Numbered from the stretch's first letter, positions 34,540-46,317 are shown. The stretch is 64,000 bases of DNA from Sweltsa coloradensis (GCA_024449915.1 JAMZAV010000956.1:186001-250000), one strand, 5' to 3'. Program-made: numbers and translations. Notes: generated from the letters alone by a model not told the origin.

Positions 34540-36725
34540 ATTGGCGAAGTTAAGCTCATCGCTTTTTTTCAACTTAACCATACACTGCAAGTAACAGATT
34601 CGAATAAAAAGGTATGATTTACAAATAGGAATAAGTAATTTAGTATCTAGGATATAGTAGATTTACTAGTACATGTACAACAAAAGATAATTTTACATAA
34701 ATACCATCTTGCAGTGACAGTCTACATATCATCGTACATATCACATATCAATACATATCAATATGAGGATCATATCATTTACAAGTTACAACTAATACTA
34801 AAAAATTAATATAGGTAAATTATAGCATATAAAATATGCAAAATATGTCATAACTTGCTAAAATATAGAGTTGTGTTAAGTTAGTTAGGTAACTAAAACT
34901 TAACACTTTGCATGAATTAACATTTTATAGGCTTTCTTTTGACATTGAGAGCAGTGAAGTGTAAGTAAGTGTGTAAGTAAGTGGATGTAATTCAAAAAAA
35001 TACCAAATATCCGGTTTTTATGCCCGGATCAGAGAATACAACAAATTGACATCAGATGTAAAGGGGTCAAGATAATATGTGCATAGTTTTAAATTAAAAT
35101 TCCGAGAATTGATAATTAAAAATAGAGCATATTTGTAATATTATGTATGTGAAAATAAAAAATTGTAAATTATTATTTGACAATTAGCAACATAGCTAAA
35201 TAAAGTAAATAAATGAAATGAAATGGAAGTAGAATACCTACAAATTCATTTTGATGTCACAACAAATACAATATTATGAATGTTAGCTGACATTGCATGT
35301 ATAATTACAACAATATTGGCGAGGTTCAATCGAAATTAATTATAAATACAAGTGATTATGTATAAACAACACAAATGATATAAATACAGAAATGAAAAAT
35401 TAATTACTATACTAATAATGATGTGGTAGCATAAGTAGTAGGATAAAGTAATGTATCGTAATATTAGCAAGAAATTAGTATCAATCAGTGTACATTAAAA
35501 TTATTTTTTAGATTTTACTAGGGATGTCAAACAATTAGGAAGCAAAGCAATACTCTATTAATATATGCTTTATTAATTGCATCAAATGAATGATATTTGA
35601 AATAAACTGTGCAGCATCATAATTTACGTTTAAACTAATAATACACAGATCTAAGCTGAGATTGTAATAAATAATAATTAATGCTAGTGTGTTTTGAACA
35701 AGAATATTTTTTTTAAAAGTAGGGTGCAATCTCCGCAAAACGTAAAATATTTGCTTTATTTCAGTTATTCAACTAATTAATAAGTACGAACTCACAAAAT
35801 ATGTTTGCTCATATGATAGTATTTAGCCATAAAAGCCTTCACAATTAAATTTGAAGTTTTACATACTTTAGATAAATTTATGTAATAACATTTTCAAAAA
35901 GAAATTGATTCTAAAACGTCCAAAGGGAATGGGACACATTGGCGGTTGGTAAATAGCTAACTAGTAGTAGCTTACTTTGCTAAATTGTCAATGAAGCATA
36001 CATGGACATTGAATAGCCCTACAGTAGTAGATTATCATTATTTTGTGTTAAATAGAAAGAAAAAGTCACCAACTATAGTAATTTTAAACTTTTAACAAAA
36101 TCTAAAATAGTGAATATCAATTTCTTTATTTTTAATTATTTTAATAATTTTTTTTAATGTGACTCAAGAGCCCCTCATTTCTGCAACCGTGACAACTGAC
36201 AAAAATTTCATTCATCTGTTGTATCAGTTCGCCGAGAGAACAATAACTTGCCAAAAACGCATGTCCTATATCCTCTCTTACAAAGCAATATCAGATAACT
36301 GACGAAAAGTCTTTACAGCAGTAATTTTTTTATCAGCCTCCTCCATCCCCACACAGCCGTCCAATCAATCACCTTGTCGTAATCAAACCGTGCAGCATTG
36401 TGACATTGATGTGTCTATTAATTCATATAGCCTAACTTAGGAGTGAACTAGTATCAACAGCACATAAACCTTCAGTCTCAACTCTCAAGCAAGCCATACA
36501 ATCTTAAAGCTTGGGACCCAACTGCTTCTCTTTAGATCAAGTTTGCAGAAAAATACAGACATATTATTTGTTTGATGTTATCATCCAAATTTACTTTATT
36601 GCGAATTTCTAATCTATATTATTATGTCCATGTAACAGTACATGCCACATTACTACACACACACATTACATTTCTTATCACATTACTAGATCAACACCAT
36701 TCAACTACTATACTCAATGATATTT
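34540..36725. other. AT-rich sequence, no recognised gene
   Basis: No exon with splice sites and no shared repeat was found. The minus frame at 35535-35738 shows no family features. Confidence 0.35.
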
Positions 36726-36732
36726 AACATCT

Positions 36733-37131
36733 ATAGTAGGCTAGATCCCCAGTCTCAAATACGTCCGCACAGACGCGAGCGTACCAAATTGACCTATTCA
36801 AGATGGCGATTTGGCGCTTCAATTTATTATACTTGACATTATGTTTTAAATGCGATCAAGTATTTTTCTGGATTGTTTTGATATGGTTTTAGTTTGTGCA
36901 ACATGGGAATGCACAAACAGAAACAATAAGAAGTTATTGCATAAGAGAATTTAGTACTAATCATTTGGTGTAAATGCCTAATATGCTCACCTTTCAACCT
37001 GACAGCCATCTTGAAAAATATTTGTGCTTCAAATCGCTACAACCTAGTACTTTATCATACAAACTACATATTCAAGATGGCTTCTAATTGACTCGCCAGT
37101 GGGCCAATGGCTGGGGATCTAGCCTATACTA
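36733..37131. mobile_element. MITE family C, copy 1
   Basis: The left end TAGTAGGCTAGATCCCCAG is the inverted counterpart of CTGGGGATCTAGCCTATACTA at the right, with a perfect 14-bp core. The 0.4-kb body, including CTATTCAAGATGGCGATTTG and GGGAATGCACAAACAGAAAC, is about the same as 59668-60050. There is no coding capacity; the superfamily is unassigned. Confidence 0.75.
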
Positions 37132-37134
37132 ACA

Positions 37135-37690
37135 ATACTTCAACTAGCTTATTTTACCACAATTCTGGATCTAGGCCTACTACATACATTATAACCCTTT
37201 TTACTGTGGTGTTTTATTGTGTGTGTAGTACTGTGCTGTGAACACATTATTTAGTAATATTAATTGCCTAGCTCGCGGTTGATTAAATAATCTTAAGCAG
37301 ATGCAAGAAAAGTGTACTAGGCAGCAGCCCTGATAATTAAAGCCTTAGCTATGATAAAATTTAAAGTTAGTTAATAATTTTAGCTAGTGTGTGCGCCAAT
37401 CAAAACAGGACAATATGTTTTGATTAGTGATATTAATAATATACTTGTTCACTCTTTACATTATTAATTGTCAAAAATCTGCCTTTACCTACCTATCAAA
37501 AACAAAGGTAGGTATATTCTAAACAATGCTGTCATGGTTTGATTACGACGTTTTTACAAAATAATATTTACAAAAATAAATTTATAAAAATGAGTTAACA
37601 AAAACAAAATTACCAAAAGAAATTAATATAAACTTCTTTATCAGGTTTTAACAATAAAAATTGTCTTCTCTGTTGTGTTGTATTCGATGA
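37135..37690. other. probable 3' untranslated region / flank of the minus-strand gene
   Basis: Lies downstream (minus strand) of the predicted stop at 37694. No other feature was seen. Confidence 0.25.
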
Positions 37691-37693
37691 TCT

Positions 37694-37733
37694 TCATTGG
37701 CGGTTGGGTTGAGCTCCTCTTTCACTCTTCTTC
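37694..37733 (-). CDS. terminal coding exon of unrecognised minus-strand gene
   Basis: On the minus strand an acceptor (CTGAACTTGTTCACAG) precedes G plus twelve codons reading KKSERGAQPNRQ and TGA. The single leading G completes a GGG codon with the two bases (GG) left by either 81-nt exon upstream (38888-38968 or 39708-39788), so the frames join cleanly and give a basic hydrophilic C-terminus. No domain is recognisable in so short an exon. The call rests on splice sites and matching phase only. Confidence 0.4.
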
Positions 37734-37799
37734 CTGTGAACAAGTTCAGACAATAAATTCTAGAGAACAAATTGATCCTGGTCTAATTCAATACTGACA

Positions 37800-38555
37800 C
37801 AGCAAGAAAAATGTATTAAAAAATGATACTAGTGGTGTGCGGGTACCCAAAATTTCGAGTCGTGTCGGGTATTTGGCGGCCGACCCGATTGTCACGAAAA
37901 GGTAACACTTTTCGGGGGGGAAATATAATTTGAAGTTTTGGGGAGGTGCGGTCCAGACAGTTTTAATTAATGGCAAATATACAACATGCCAACAATAGTA
38001 AATGAATTGGGAGGAAATGTAAGATTCTTCACATTCAAGTATTATTCAAAATACATTATTTTTTACTTGCAGTATTAACAGCAGTTTTGCCTGTCAGGTC
38101 GACCCGACCCGACCCGACCCGAAACCCCTACTCGCACAGTCCTCCAAATTACCAACAGGTACAGTTTACTTTAATAGATACATACAGATGATAAGAAACG
38201 GTGATACTCAGCCAACAGCGCAAACCTATCGCAAACACAATTTACGTCAAGTAAATAATCATTTTTCATAATTGAGAAATACTGCTAGTCATGGGCTCTA
38301 GAGATACGTGTATATAGCAATTTCAAGTGTCATTTAATAGAATTTTGTCGCATTTATTTTATGGCCACCTTCAAAAACTTGTGTATGAAGTTTTTTTATA
38401 TTTTCATTTTGAAATTATGTCTTCAAGGTTGAATAAATATCGACTGATTAAAAATTTGTATAGCAAATTATAAAACTATGTAATATTAAATGAGTAGGAC
38501 ATCAAAACCATAGTTTGTAGTATAAAAATAGCACATGGTGGCGTCTATTCACAAT
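37800..38555. other. no recognised feature
   Basis: CCCGACCCGACCCGACCCGA at 38102-38121 is a short GACCC repeat. Nothing else was seen. Confidence 0.35.
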
Positions 38556-38887
38556 ATTCTATTTTCCCGTATCGCTAGTTATAGCACGTATCAAATAAGT
38601 TGCTGCTAAAAATAAAAACACATCGACCTCTCCGTAGACGAAGACTAAGATGACTACGATGTACGAACACCCCTTTCTATCCCCTATCCATGGATGATTC
38701 TGATAAGCATGGGATTTTCCTTCTTTATCCCCTAGGCTAGAATGGCGCATTACGACTTAGCGGTTGACGTACCCTTAATCCAAGAAAAATGTAATAAGTA
38801 AACAAGAGAACTTCGTAATATTATGCTAGCAATGCTACATAACCATACGTACTAAACACTTATCTGAGGAGAGCATTGCCAACTTAC

Positions 38888-38968
38888 CCGGATTGAGCCA
38901 TCTTTATGTTAGAAGTCGACGGTGTCTCGCCGATATTCTCTTGACAACGGGCTGCAAGATCTTGTACT
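38888..38968 (-). CDS. candidate alternative exon A (81 nt) of the minus-strand gene
   Basis: On the minus strand it follows TTTTGCTTTCAG and is followed by GTAAGT. One frame is open throughout and reads QDLAARCQENIGETPSTSN, then IKMAQS, leaving GG to join the exon at 37733. In another frame it reads EYKILQPVVKRISARHRRLL and stops. The length is a multiple of three. An AAAGATGG start-like context is also present, so a 5' exon is an alternative reading. Its near twin lies 820 bp upstream. Confidence 0.45.
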
Positions 38969-39707
38969 CTGAAAGCAAAAGCGAGACACGAAGCAGAACC
39001 AGGCAACTAACAAATGATAGAATACATAACAACTGATAACCGTTTATAGTGTACCCCTCTTCGCGCACCATGGTGACTAAGTGAGTGGACACCGGTGTGG
39101 ACCACGCAGTGGGCCATTCACCAGAGGGCCAGGGAGCACCACCAACAGTGCAACAATAACAGTGCAACAACAAGGAAGATTTCACCCGACACACAGGTTC
39201 CCGGTCCACGGTCTTCTTGCCACACAAGTGTCGTCGTCACCTGCGCCATGATGAACTTAGATCGGTAAACTATAGACTACTAGGCTAAAGGCTGAATCAT
39301 TGGCGGGTTATTTCAATATGCTACGTCATCAGGGAACCAGAACTAATCAATATGTATGCATAATATAATGAAACCATCTCACATGTCAAATAAGTTGTTG
39401 CTAATCGTAATACCCCATCCCCCTTAAATTGACGACCTCTCCGTAGACGAAGACTAAGATGACTACGACGTTTGAACGTGCACCCCTTTCTTCCCCCTAT
39501 CCGTGACTGGTTCTGATAAGCATGGGATTTTCCTACCAATATCCCCTAGGCTAGAATGGCGCATTACGACTTAGCTGTTGACGTACCCTTATCCAAGAAT
39601 AATGTGAAGAGTAAACAAGAGAAATGTTTACTGCGTAATATTATGCTAGCTATCCTACATAACTATACGTACAAAACACTTATCTAAGTAGAGCATTGTC
39701 AACTTAC

Positions 39708-39788
39708 CCGGATTGAGTCATCTTTATGTTAGTAGTCGACGGTGTCTCGCCGATATTCTCTTGACAACGGGCTGCAAGATCTTGTACT
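39708..39788 (-). CDS. candidate alternative exon B (81 nt) of the minus-strand gene
   Basis: Same acceptor, donor and length as exon A. Only two bases differ; in the frame joining to 37733 both changes replace residues (Ser to Thr and Ala to Thr, giving STTN and KMTQS). Equal length and phase make it suitable for mutually exclusive splicing with exon A. Inclusion of both would keep the frame. Which frame is translated is not certain. The nearest upstream exon found (46127-46255) leaves one base, whereas this exon's standard acceptor needs two, so an intervening exon or use of the next AG is required. Confidence 0.45.
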
Positions 39789-40199
39789 CTGAAAGCAAAA
39801 GCGAGACACAAAGCAGAACTAGGCAAATAACAAGTGACAGAATACATAAAAACTATGATAGCAGTTTGTAGTGTACCCCTCTTCGCGCACCATGGTGACT
39901 TAGTGAGTGGACACCGGTGGGTGGGACACAACGGCACAGTGAGACACATTCACCAAAGGGCCAGGGTCGGCACGCCATGAGAACTAGTCGTCAACTACAC
40001 TAAGTACAGTGCACACAAACTAAGGAAGAATTTCCACCGAACACACTTATGGTTCCGCGGTTCCACGTGGTCTTTCTTACCCACCTGATGTTCGTACGTT
40101 CCACCATCCGGCACCATTAGTAGGTGAACCCTTAGATGTTGGTAAACAAGAAGACTACTAGCACCTAAATATCGTATCAACTGGTCGATTGTCTTATTT

Positions 40200-40850
40200 T
40201 TTATTTAGTATCGATGTCTCCATCATCTGGAACTAAGATCTTAATCAATGGTTGAGACAAAAAGAATCAGCACCACAGTGTCAGAATAATCCTGATAACC
40301 GTTAATACCCTCCCCCTGTAAATGACACCGTGTCCGAGTACAAGACAGGGAGACACACGTTAACGTGCAACCCTTTCTACCACCCTATCCGTGACGGTTT
40401 CTGCAACAATGTGCGATTCACTACCCATGATCAACTAGGCTCGGTTTAGTCCTAAAGGTTAAAACATTGGCGGGTTACTTCAACGTGCTATGTCATCAGG
40501 GAACTATACCTAAACAATATGGATGAATAATTTGTTGTCTTATAGTTCTGTTGTAAATTTCTTATGTTGTTTTTATCATTCGGTTGCGACGACCAGGACA
40601 TGAGAACCCCTCTTTCCTCCTCTTATCTGTGGCTGGTTCTGACTAGCATGGGATCTTTCTCTCCATATCACCTAGACGAGTGTGGCGCATTATAACCTAA
40701 CAGTTGACGCGCCCTTAATCTAAATAAACTAAACCTACGTAAGCTACTCTAATTATAATTCATATTATCTACAATAACTTACAATATCAAAGTCGCCGCA
40801 ATATGACCTAACCGGTTGACGCGCCCTAGTTTCTCACGTCGTCGTCTTCT
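40200..40850 (-). repeat. partial further copies of the 820-bp duplicated unit
   Basis: TTGGCGGGTTACTTCAACGT at 40468 matches 39300-39320, and 40600-40720 matches the TAGCATGGGAT / GTGGCGCATTATAACCTAAC / GTTGACGCGCCCTTA blocks. Short versions of the last block recur at 42855 and 51120-51170, so this part is also a dispersed repeat. No third 81-nt exon was found. Confidence 0.5.
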
Positions 40851-40959
40851 TGGGTGACGTTCATAGCAGATGTGACGTCAGTGCTACGTGAACTTGAAGA
40901 TAAGTGGTGTGACTCTTGCCTGTTTCTGTTCACCCAACATGATGTGGTGTTTGCTGTAA

Positions 40960-41370
40960 CAAACAATACACACACATATTAGCGTATTGTCTTCAGTGTC
41001 AACAAATGAATAAATGCATCTTGGGAGTTATTGCTATTTGCAATATGTATTTCACCCGTTCGACTTTGTAGTTCTCTACTTAAACACGCCCTAGTATCGA
41101 CCATCAAATGAATACAGAATGGCAGCACCAGACATTAAAAGTGAAATTACGCTATTTTTTTAAAAAAAAAGGTTGCATCCATTGAATTTAAGAATATAAA
41201 ATCACAGTGTAAATTAAGACACTTTAAAAATAAATAAAAAATAAAATGTTCTGCTGTGCTATCACCTGCAGTGAATAGAGCCCAAGGGTCCTATTGACAA
41301 AATTATTATAATAAGTTAGCCTAGCTGTACGATGTCTGTTTATGTGTATTCCTAAATAAATAAAATACAT
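40960..41370. other. no recognised feature
   Basis: Nothing seen. Confidence 0.35.
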
Positions 41371-41375
41371 TTTAT

Positions 41376-41640
41376 TTAGAGTCTACCCACTCAGTTATAT
41401 AACTGATTTTCAGTGGGGGACTTTATATCAAAGCGACCAAGCCAACCCTGCAGGCCCCGACGCAATCGACGAGTGAGCGATAACCAACCAACGATCGATA
41501 TTTTAATAGGAAATATAGCAATCATTCGTATGGACAGTGCAAAACACCGCGAATCAACGCCAGAATCAACAAGGCCGATTCAGAACAACTCTTGAAATTT
41601 ATTATGTGCTTCGTTGCTAGGACGGCTCCAAAGTCACCGT
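41376..41640 (+). repeat. dispersed repeat family D, longer copy
   Basis: It begins GAGTCTACCCACTCAG and continues CAGTGGGGGAC, GACCAAGCCAACCCTG, GGAAATATAGCAATCA, GAATCAACGCCAGAATCAAC and GCTAGGACGGCTCCAAAGTC, the reverse complement of 60340-60605 over its length. The 60-codon frame at 41413 is not credible as a gene. Confidence 0.7.
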
Positions 41641-42019
41641 TTACAAACTCCTAAGACATAGTTGAGCTATAGTCTACTAGTCATCGAGAATGATAGCTAT
41701 GATGGTATTGTTTGCCAGATCTGCAAAACGTAACTCCTCACATCCCACCACCCACTCTTTTGAAAATTAATTAAAACGCATTGTATTTCAAAAATACTTT
41801 TGTACAAAGTTTCAATGCATTCATGGGGTACGACTTTAAGTTTATTAGACAATAATTGTAACGATTTAATTTTACAACATAGAACGATTCTCGTCGAGAT
41901 AACAGATCTGTTGACATTATAAATCGAATCCGAGAATGGGGAACGCCTTTATTCGCTAGAACAAGCGTTCCATCATCAACTCTGGTAGAAAACTTCTATC
42001 ATTCGCGTCTGTGATCAAA

Positions 42020-42235
42020 ATAGCCTTCGAAACCGGCAGAGGTAGCACGACTGTGAATCACGAGGTCATCGGTTCGATACCAGCCACCGACAATCCTAAG
42101 CTGGAAGGTTTTCTCTTGGTTTTACTCAGTCATAGGCAAATAATCTAAGAGTGTCCTTCTAGACCGTGAACATTCCTTCGTAACTATCCTAAACCTTAAT
42201 AACTTAGACGTACAGTTAGTTGCCTTTCCTCTTAC
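42020..42235 (+). repeat. SINE with tRNA-like head and conserved core
   Basis: GCAGAGGTAGCACGACTG and GGTTCGATACCAGCC look like A and B boxes. About 40 bases later comes the core seen at 2888-2933 and 21157-21202 (GGAAGGTTTTCTCTTGG then TTTTACTCAGTCAT). This is the most complete copy of the family in the window. A low-complexity tail is not obvious. Confidence 0.5.
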
Positions 42236-42239
42236 CCCC

Positions 42240-43010
42240 ATCCCTGCGGAAATGTCACATTTTTAACACCTGTAGCCTATCGTTTGTGCACGTTTGTATA
42301 TAAATCACCCAGAATTTTATTCAATTGCAATTCCGTCATATGTGCACAAACAAAATAAATGCGTGCACAGACGATACGTGTACAAATATTGACCTGTCTG
42401 CATGGAGGGGTGGGGGGTAACTTCATGGACCTTGAATACTTGTAACTTTCACCTGAAGATGGTCACACCTATTAAAACCTACGTGTCCCTATAACGTCCA
42501 TTTCTAAAACAAATATTGAGCCCTCGAAATGTATTATAGGATTAAATGTTTGAAAAAATTCTGATTGTTAATACGGAAAACCGTCTTGGCAGCAATTAAT
42601 ATTAATGTAAAATTACCAAACGAATTATTCACATGCTTTATAAGTAGCCTAATCATTAACTTACCATCGAAGATTGTTGTTTGCAATGCTTGTTAATTGC
42701 AATGAATGTCTATAGATATTTTTTTAGTTTGATACTTTTTTTAAAGTGTAAATAATAGTAAATATACAAGTCAACTCGAATTTATTCAGTCACAAAAATT
42801 TAACTTTTCTTGCAAATGAACAAATATGATTATGTATATTGAATTATATTGTAAAGGTTGACGCGCCCTTAGCCAAATAAACGAGGTGTATCTAGTTTAT
42901 TGAATTTCAAATACCTTTGTCAAGGCCTGTGTATTTTGTATTTTACATATACTTTTCTGAAGTATTTTGCTCGGGTCGTCATAGGTTGTGCAATAAACGA
43001 ATTCTGTATT
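42240..43010. other. no recognised gene
   Basis: 42855-42885 carries the short GTTGACGCGCCCTTA dispersed block. Nothing else was seen. Confidence 0.35.
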
Positions 43011-43022
43011 GTATCGTATGAT

Positions 43023-43553
43023 CAGTCTTGGGCAAGTTCCCCCAAAAACGAACTATAAAAAGTTAACTTAATTCTGCTTAAAAAGGGACTGGGATCCCAG
43101 TTCCCGTTCATTTTTTTAAAGGGGGGGTGGGGGGAACTAAGACGATCGTCAAAAGGAACTAAGTTCTTTTCACGTTCCTTCTAAAATAACTAATTTAAAA
43201 AAAACAATAAATGTGATAAGAGTTAATTTATCATTACTTTTAGTTGTACTTAGTTAAAGTAGAAAAAAGCCGAAAAATTTCCCAATTAATCCATCCGCTT
43301 CCACTACTAGGAATCTTACAAGGGGGTGGAGCCATTTTCGAAAACACAGGATATCTCAAAATGTTTTGCATACTGTAGTTTACGAGAGGCCTGTCAGGAT
43401 CTAAAACAAACGGGATTACGACGGCGAAAGGAACTTATATAGGAACGTTAAATTCGTTCCAGTTCCCACGAAATTTACAAGTTCCTAAACTAAGAAAAGG
43501 AACACGTTCCGATTAAAGTTCCTGAAAAAAGAACGCGTTCCTCCCCAAGACTG
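43023..43553. mobile_element. hAT-type MITE rich in GTTCC/GGAAC, 8-bp target duplication
   Basis: The 531-bp element starts CAGTCTTGGG and ends CCCAAGACTG (10-bp perfect terminal inverted repeats beginning CAG, typical of hAT). It is flanked by CGTATGAT (43015-43022) and CGTACGAT (43554-43561), an 8-bp duplication with one change. The interior is full of GTTCC and GGAAC in both orientations (for example GGAACACGTTCC and GAACGCGTTCC). There is no transposase. Confidence 0.75.
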
Positions 43554-43561
43554 CGTACGAT

Positions 43562-43935
43562 GTAAGTCAAGCTGACCTGACGAACGTTTCAAAGGTCGCA
43601 TCTTGCCCGTGAAGTAAACCCAGCAACTTGGCTGTTATGCTTATTGTAGTCCACGATACGCGGTGCACTGTGTCACTACCAGAGATAGGAGTGGAATGCG
43701 AGGTGAAGCGTTGTTCAAAAGCAATTACCTCGATTAACCGGATGGTTGAGAACGTCATGACGAAACTTTTATCGGTAAAGTTTCGTGTGTGGGGCGGGGG
43801 CGGGGATACGAACCTGTGCCCTAGCGTATAAATAAGCCCCGGTTTAAGGGCACGCAATTAACACTTAGGAGTCCCCTTACGTTTTAAACAAATGGGTTAT
43901 TTTCTAAATAGCTTGAAACAACTTAATTGTTTTAA
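43562..43935. other. no recognised feature
   Basis: GC-richer patch with overlapping frames on both strands (43567-43857). TACGAACCTGTGCCCTAGC near 43807 has a weak B-box look on the minus strand. No gene was supported. Confidence 0.3.
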
Positions 43936-43937
43936 GA

Positions 43938-44493
43938 CTAGGAAAACGCTGAAGTCCCTCCGCGTTGATGGATGAGCTTTTTTTGTTTTTAGTTTGCGTA
44001 GGACCACTTTTCCTTTGCAAGTGCTTTTTGAATGCATTGTAGGTGATTGTTGTCAAGTTTCTATTGTTCTTGTTAATTGTTATCATAAATCTAAAAAAAA
44101 TCATATTAAAACCTTTATTCTATGGATTTTGGCTAACTTTTTCTTTCAGAAAGCAATACATCACCATTACCTTAATGTCCATGTAAAATATTTACGTTGT
44201 AGCCCCACCCGTTTGGTCAGAATCGGCCCAAATGTCACGAAAATATCGCACTTAAAATCGAAAAAAAAATCGTAAAAGTACGATATTCCTGAGAAATATT
44301 TCTTCGATTATACCCAAAAACGTAGCAAGTCTAAGTTCAGAGATTTCGAAGGTCCGTTTCAGTTTTCATTAAGATCGCATATGCCGTTTGCACGGTAGAG
44401 AGCAAACAAAAAAAAGAAAGAAAAAAGAAGAAAAAAACGAGCTAATTTTTTTGGGGGTCAGTGAAATTGAAGTCTTCGCTTCGCTCATCCAAC
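43938..44493 (-). mobile_element. Helitron-like element, copy 4
   Basis: The plus strand opens CTAGGAAAACGC, then CGCGTTGATGGATGAGC, and closes TTCGCTTCGCTCATCCAAC. It has one copy of the segment duplicated in copy 1, the GTAGCCCCACCCGTTTGGTC block and an A/AAAG simple repeat at 44402-44436. The hairpin stem AACGC/GCGTT is replaced by a weaker version on one side. Well preserved overall. Confidence 0.65.
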
Positions 44494-44519
44494 AATGAAG
44501 GCCCTCTGCGGTTGCAAAT

Positions 44520-44600
44520 ACGATTCCGGCGCTGGCCCGGTGTGTATTGCTCTACGAGGACGTGGGTTCGAGTCCCGCATAAGGCATGGGTTTTTGTGCT
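44520..44600 (+). repeat. tRNA-like SINE head
   Basis: CGTGGGTTCGAGTCCCGCAT is a good B box with a hairpin stem. GGCGCTGGCCCGGTGTG upstream is a possible A-box region. It directly follows Helitron-like copy 4. Confidence 0.4.
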
Positions 44601-44604
44601 TGTC

Positions 44605-46120
44605 CTCCATCGTAATTTATCACCAATCATCGCCTCGAGCAGTTTCTTGACGTGATTCAGGAATGTGGTCCGCCCATTGTGGTAGGCCTAGCTTCTAATT
44701 TGGACTTTTCAAAACATGTTAAAAAATTTGAAACTTGCATCACAAAAGACCGATCAATTAATTAATCCAGACTTTCGGATGGAGCTAAAACAAGGGGGGC
44801 AATTCAAGTTCATAATATATACTCACTTCAATTGCTTTAGTGAACACCTATATTGAAACCTTTCTCAACGATACATAAATCAGTGATTATCGCAATTCGC
44901 AAGTAAATGACATTATTATACGGAGGTGTTAAACCATCACCAAACTCGTAATTGGACACGCCTTCTCATTCCAAAACAAATGTTCGAAATAAAATAAAAA
45001 TGAATGGCGGTTGCTGACGCCAAAAAAGTGCCAAACATTGCAACACTGTAATAATCTCGTTAATTGGTAACTACTAACTAGACACTACCTCCAAGCAAGT
45101 ATAGGACACACAAGGTGGCAAGTAGTGTTTGTCCAGAAATCATTTGACAAATGAAACTTTATAAATCATATAGCACATGTGATTTTTGCAAAGGTTATAG
45201 ATGCACAGGTAATTCTTATTCATAAAATATAAAATTGGTTTCTCTTACCTAAAACTGTGATTGACGGTTTGAAGCCACTGTACTAGCACTGCGTACTATC
45301 TGTATTTTAGCCTTGTTTGGTGATTCCAGCGTTACGTCTGGACAGGTTACATGTTGATGACCTAATGCTCGGCTAGCACCGGCCGGTTCGAGTGAAACGT
45401 ATCCTACGCCCCCCAACCCCGCGTGCATGATGCGTTCCCATTAGTCACTTCTACACACACAAAATCACAAGAGTCGAAAGCTTAGGCCTACACGTGCCTA
45501 CACATCCACTTTTATTATTACCAATTGCCGAAACATAACTTTGATAACTTTAACATTAGTTCATTTTATTTCAATATTGATTTATTTAATAGTTAATTAA
45601 GGTGGGTTTCGCTCATTAGTTTTAAATCACCGTACAGGAGGAACCACTTTAGCATGTGCAATTTAAATATGTATGGATTTCAGACAAAAATAATCTAAGA
45701 AAATAATAAAATAGTACCTATAGGCTACCCAGAAGCCAATTCAGCTATTTTGTTACAATAAACGGTACTTGTTCATTAAAGGGACTCCCCCCCCCAATTT
45801 TTTGTTGATTGGTTCCCCCATCGTCGTTTTTTTTACTTATTTCTGTTAACAATAAATAATTACAACTTGCGAGGAGTTGAATATGACTCTTGACAGTCAA
45901 CTTGACTTACACGTTCAACGTGACTCAGGCGAGTACAGTCCATTGGAACGCGTAGGCCTACATGAGAGCAGTCGTCGCCGTGCAGCTGACATTGACGTTC
46001 ACGGACAACAAATGAGCCTTCAAAACCTTTAACGTCGCTATAAACAATTACGCAATAAACAATTAATTTAATTTAATCATCTAGGCCTAAGTAAAACATT
46101 CAGTTGGTAAGAGTAAGAGA
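44605..46120. other. intron-like sequence of the minus-strand gene, no clear feature
   Basis: A possible donor (GTAAGAG, minus strand) at about 45250 bounds a 51-nt segment containing stops in the required phase, so it was not accepted as an exon. Nothing else was seen. Confidence 0.3.
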
Positions 46121-46126
46121 ACTTAC

Positions 46127-46255
46127 CATGAACGTCGTGCAGAGAGCCGGGAGATCGTAGCATGCATCGAGTCACCCGCTGCAGTCTACTGATCGAGGCC
46201 AGCCCAGGATATGCAGAGATGACGTCGTCTTCTGCTGGAGATGTGGCGTCGACAG
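46127..46255 (-). CDS. internal coding exon of unrecognised minus-strand gene
   Basis: The minus-strand acceptor (CTGTTTTCAACCAG) and donor (GTAAGTTC) enclose 129 nt open in one frame, clearly more GC-rich than its flanks. It encodes AVDATSPAEDDVISAYPGL then SRLQRVTRCMLRSPGSLHDV, and leaves one G. The opening CT joins the G left by the exon at 48992-49047 to make GCT (Ala), so these two exons are phase-compatible. The family is not recognised; there is no membrane segment or catalytic motif. The acidic then basic pattern suggests a soluble or cytoplasmic region. Confidence 0.5.
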
Positions 46256-46317
46256 CTGGTTGAAAACAGTAATAAAACACAAATGCTGATATATTGTTTC
46301 ACAGAAGCCAAATTATT

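Larger units (their letters stand above)
38560..40180 (-). repeat. tandem duplication of about 820 bp around a candidate exon
   Basis: Two units share many blocks in the same order: CTCCGTAGACGAAGACTAAG, GATAAGCATGGGATTTTCC, TAGAATGGCGCATTACGAC, the 81-nt exon and GAAAGCAAAAGCGAGACAC, then GCGCACCATGGTGACT. They begin near 38560 and 39380. Flanking sequence has drifted by substitutions and indels; the exon differs at only two bases. Further partial pieces lie at 40260-40850. Confidence 0.8.

Noticed and set aside
40838..40919. Minus-strand 82-nt open segment (QESHHLSSSSRSTDVTSAMN...) between an AACAG acceptor and a GTGAGA donor.
   Set aside because: Phase does not fit the neighbouring candidate exons and the polypyrimidine tract is weak.
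45248..45305. 51-nt minus-strand segment bounded by splice-like sites (donor GTAAGAG).
   Set aside because: Contains stop codons in the phases needed to join the neighbouring exons.
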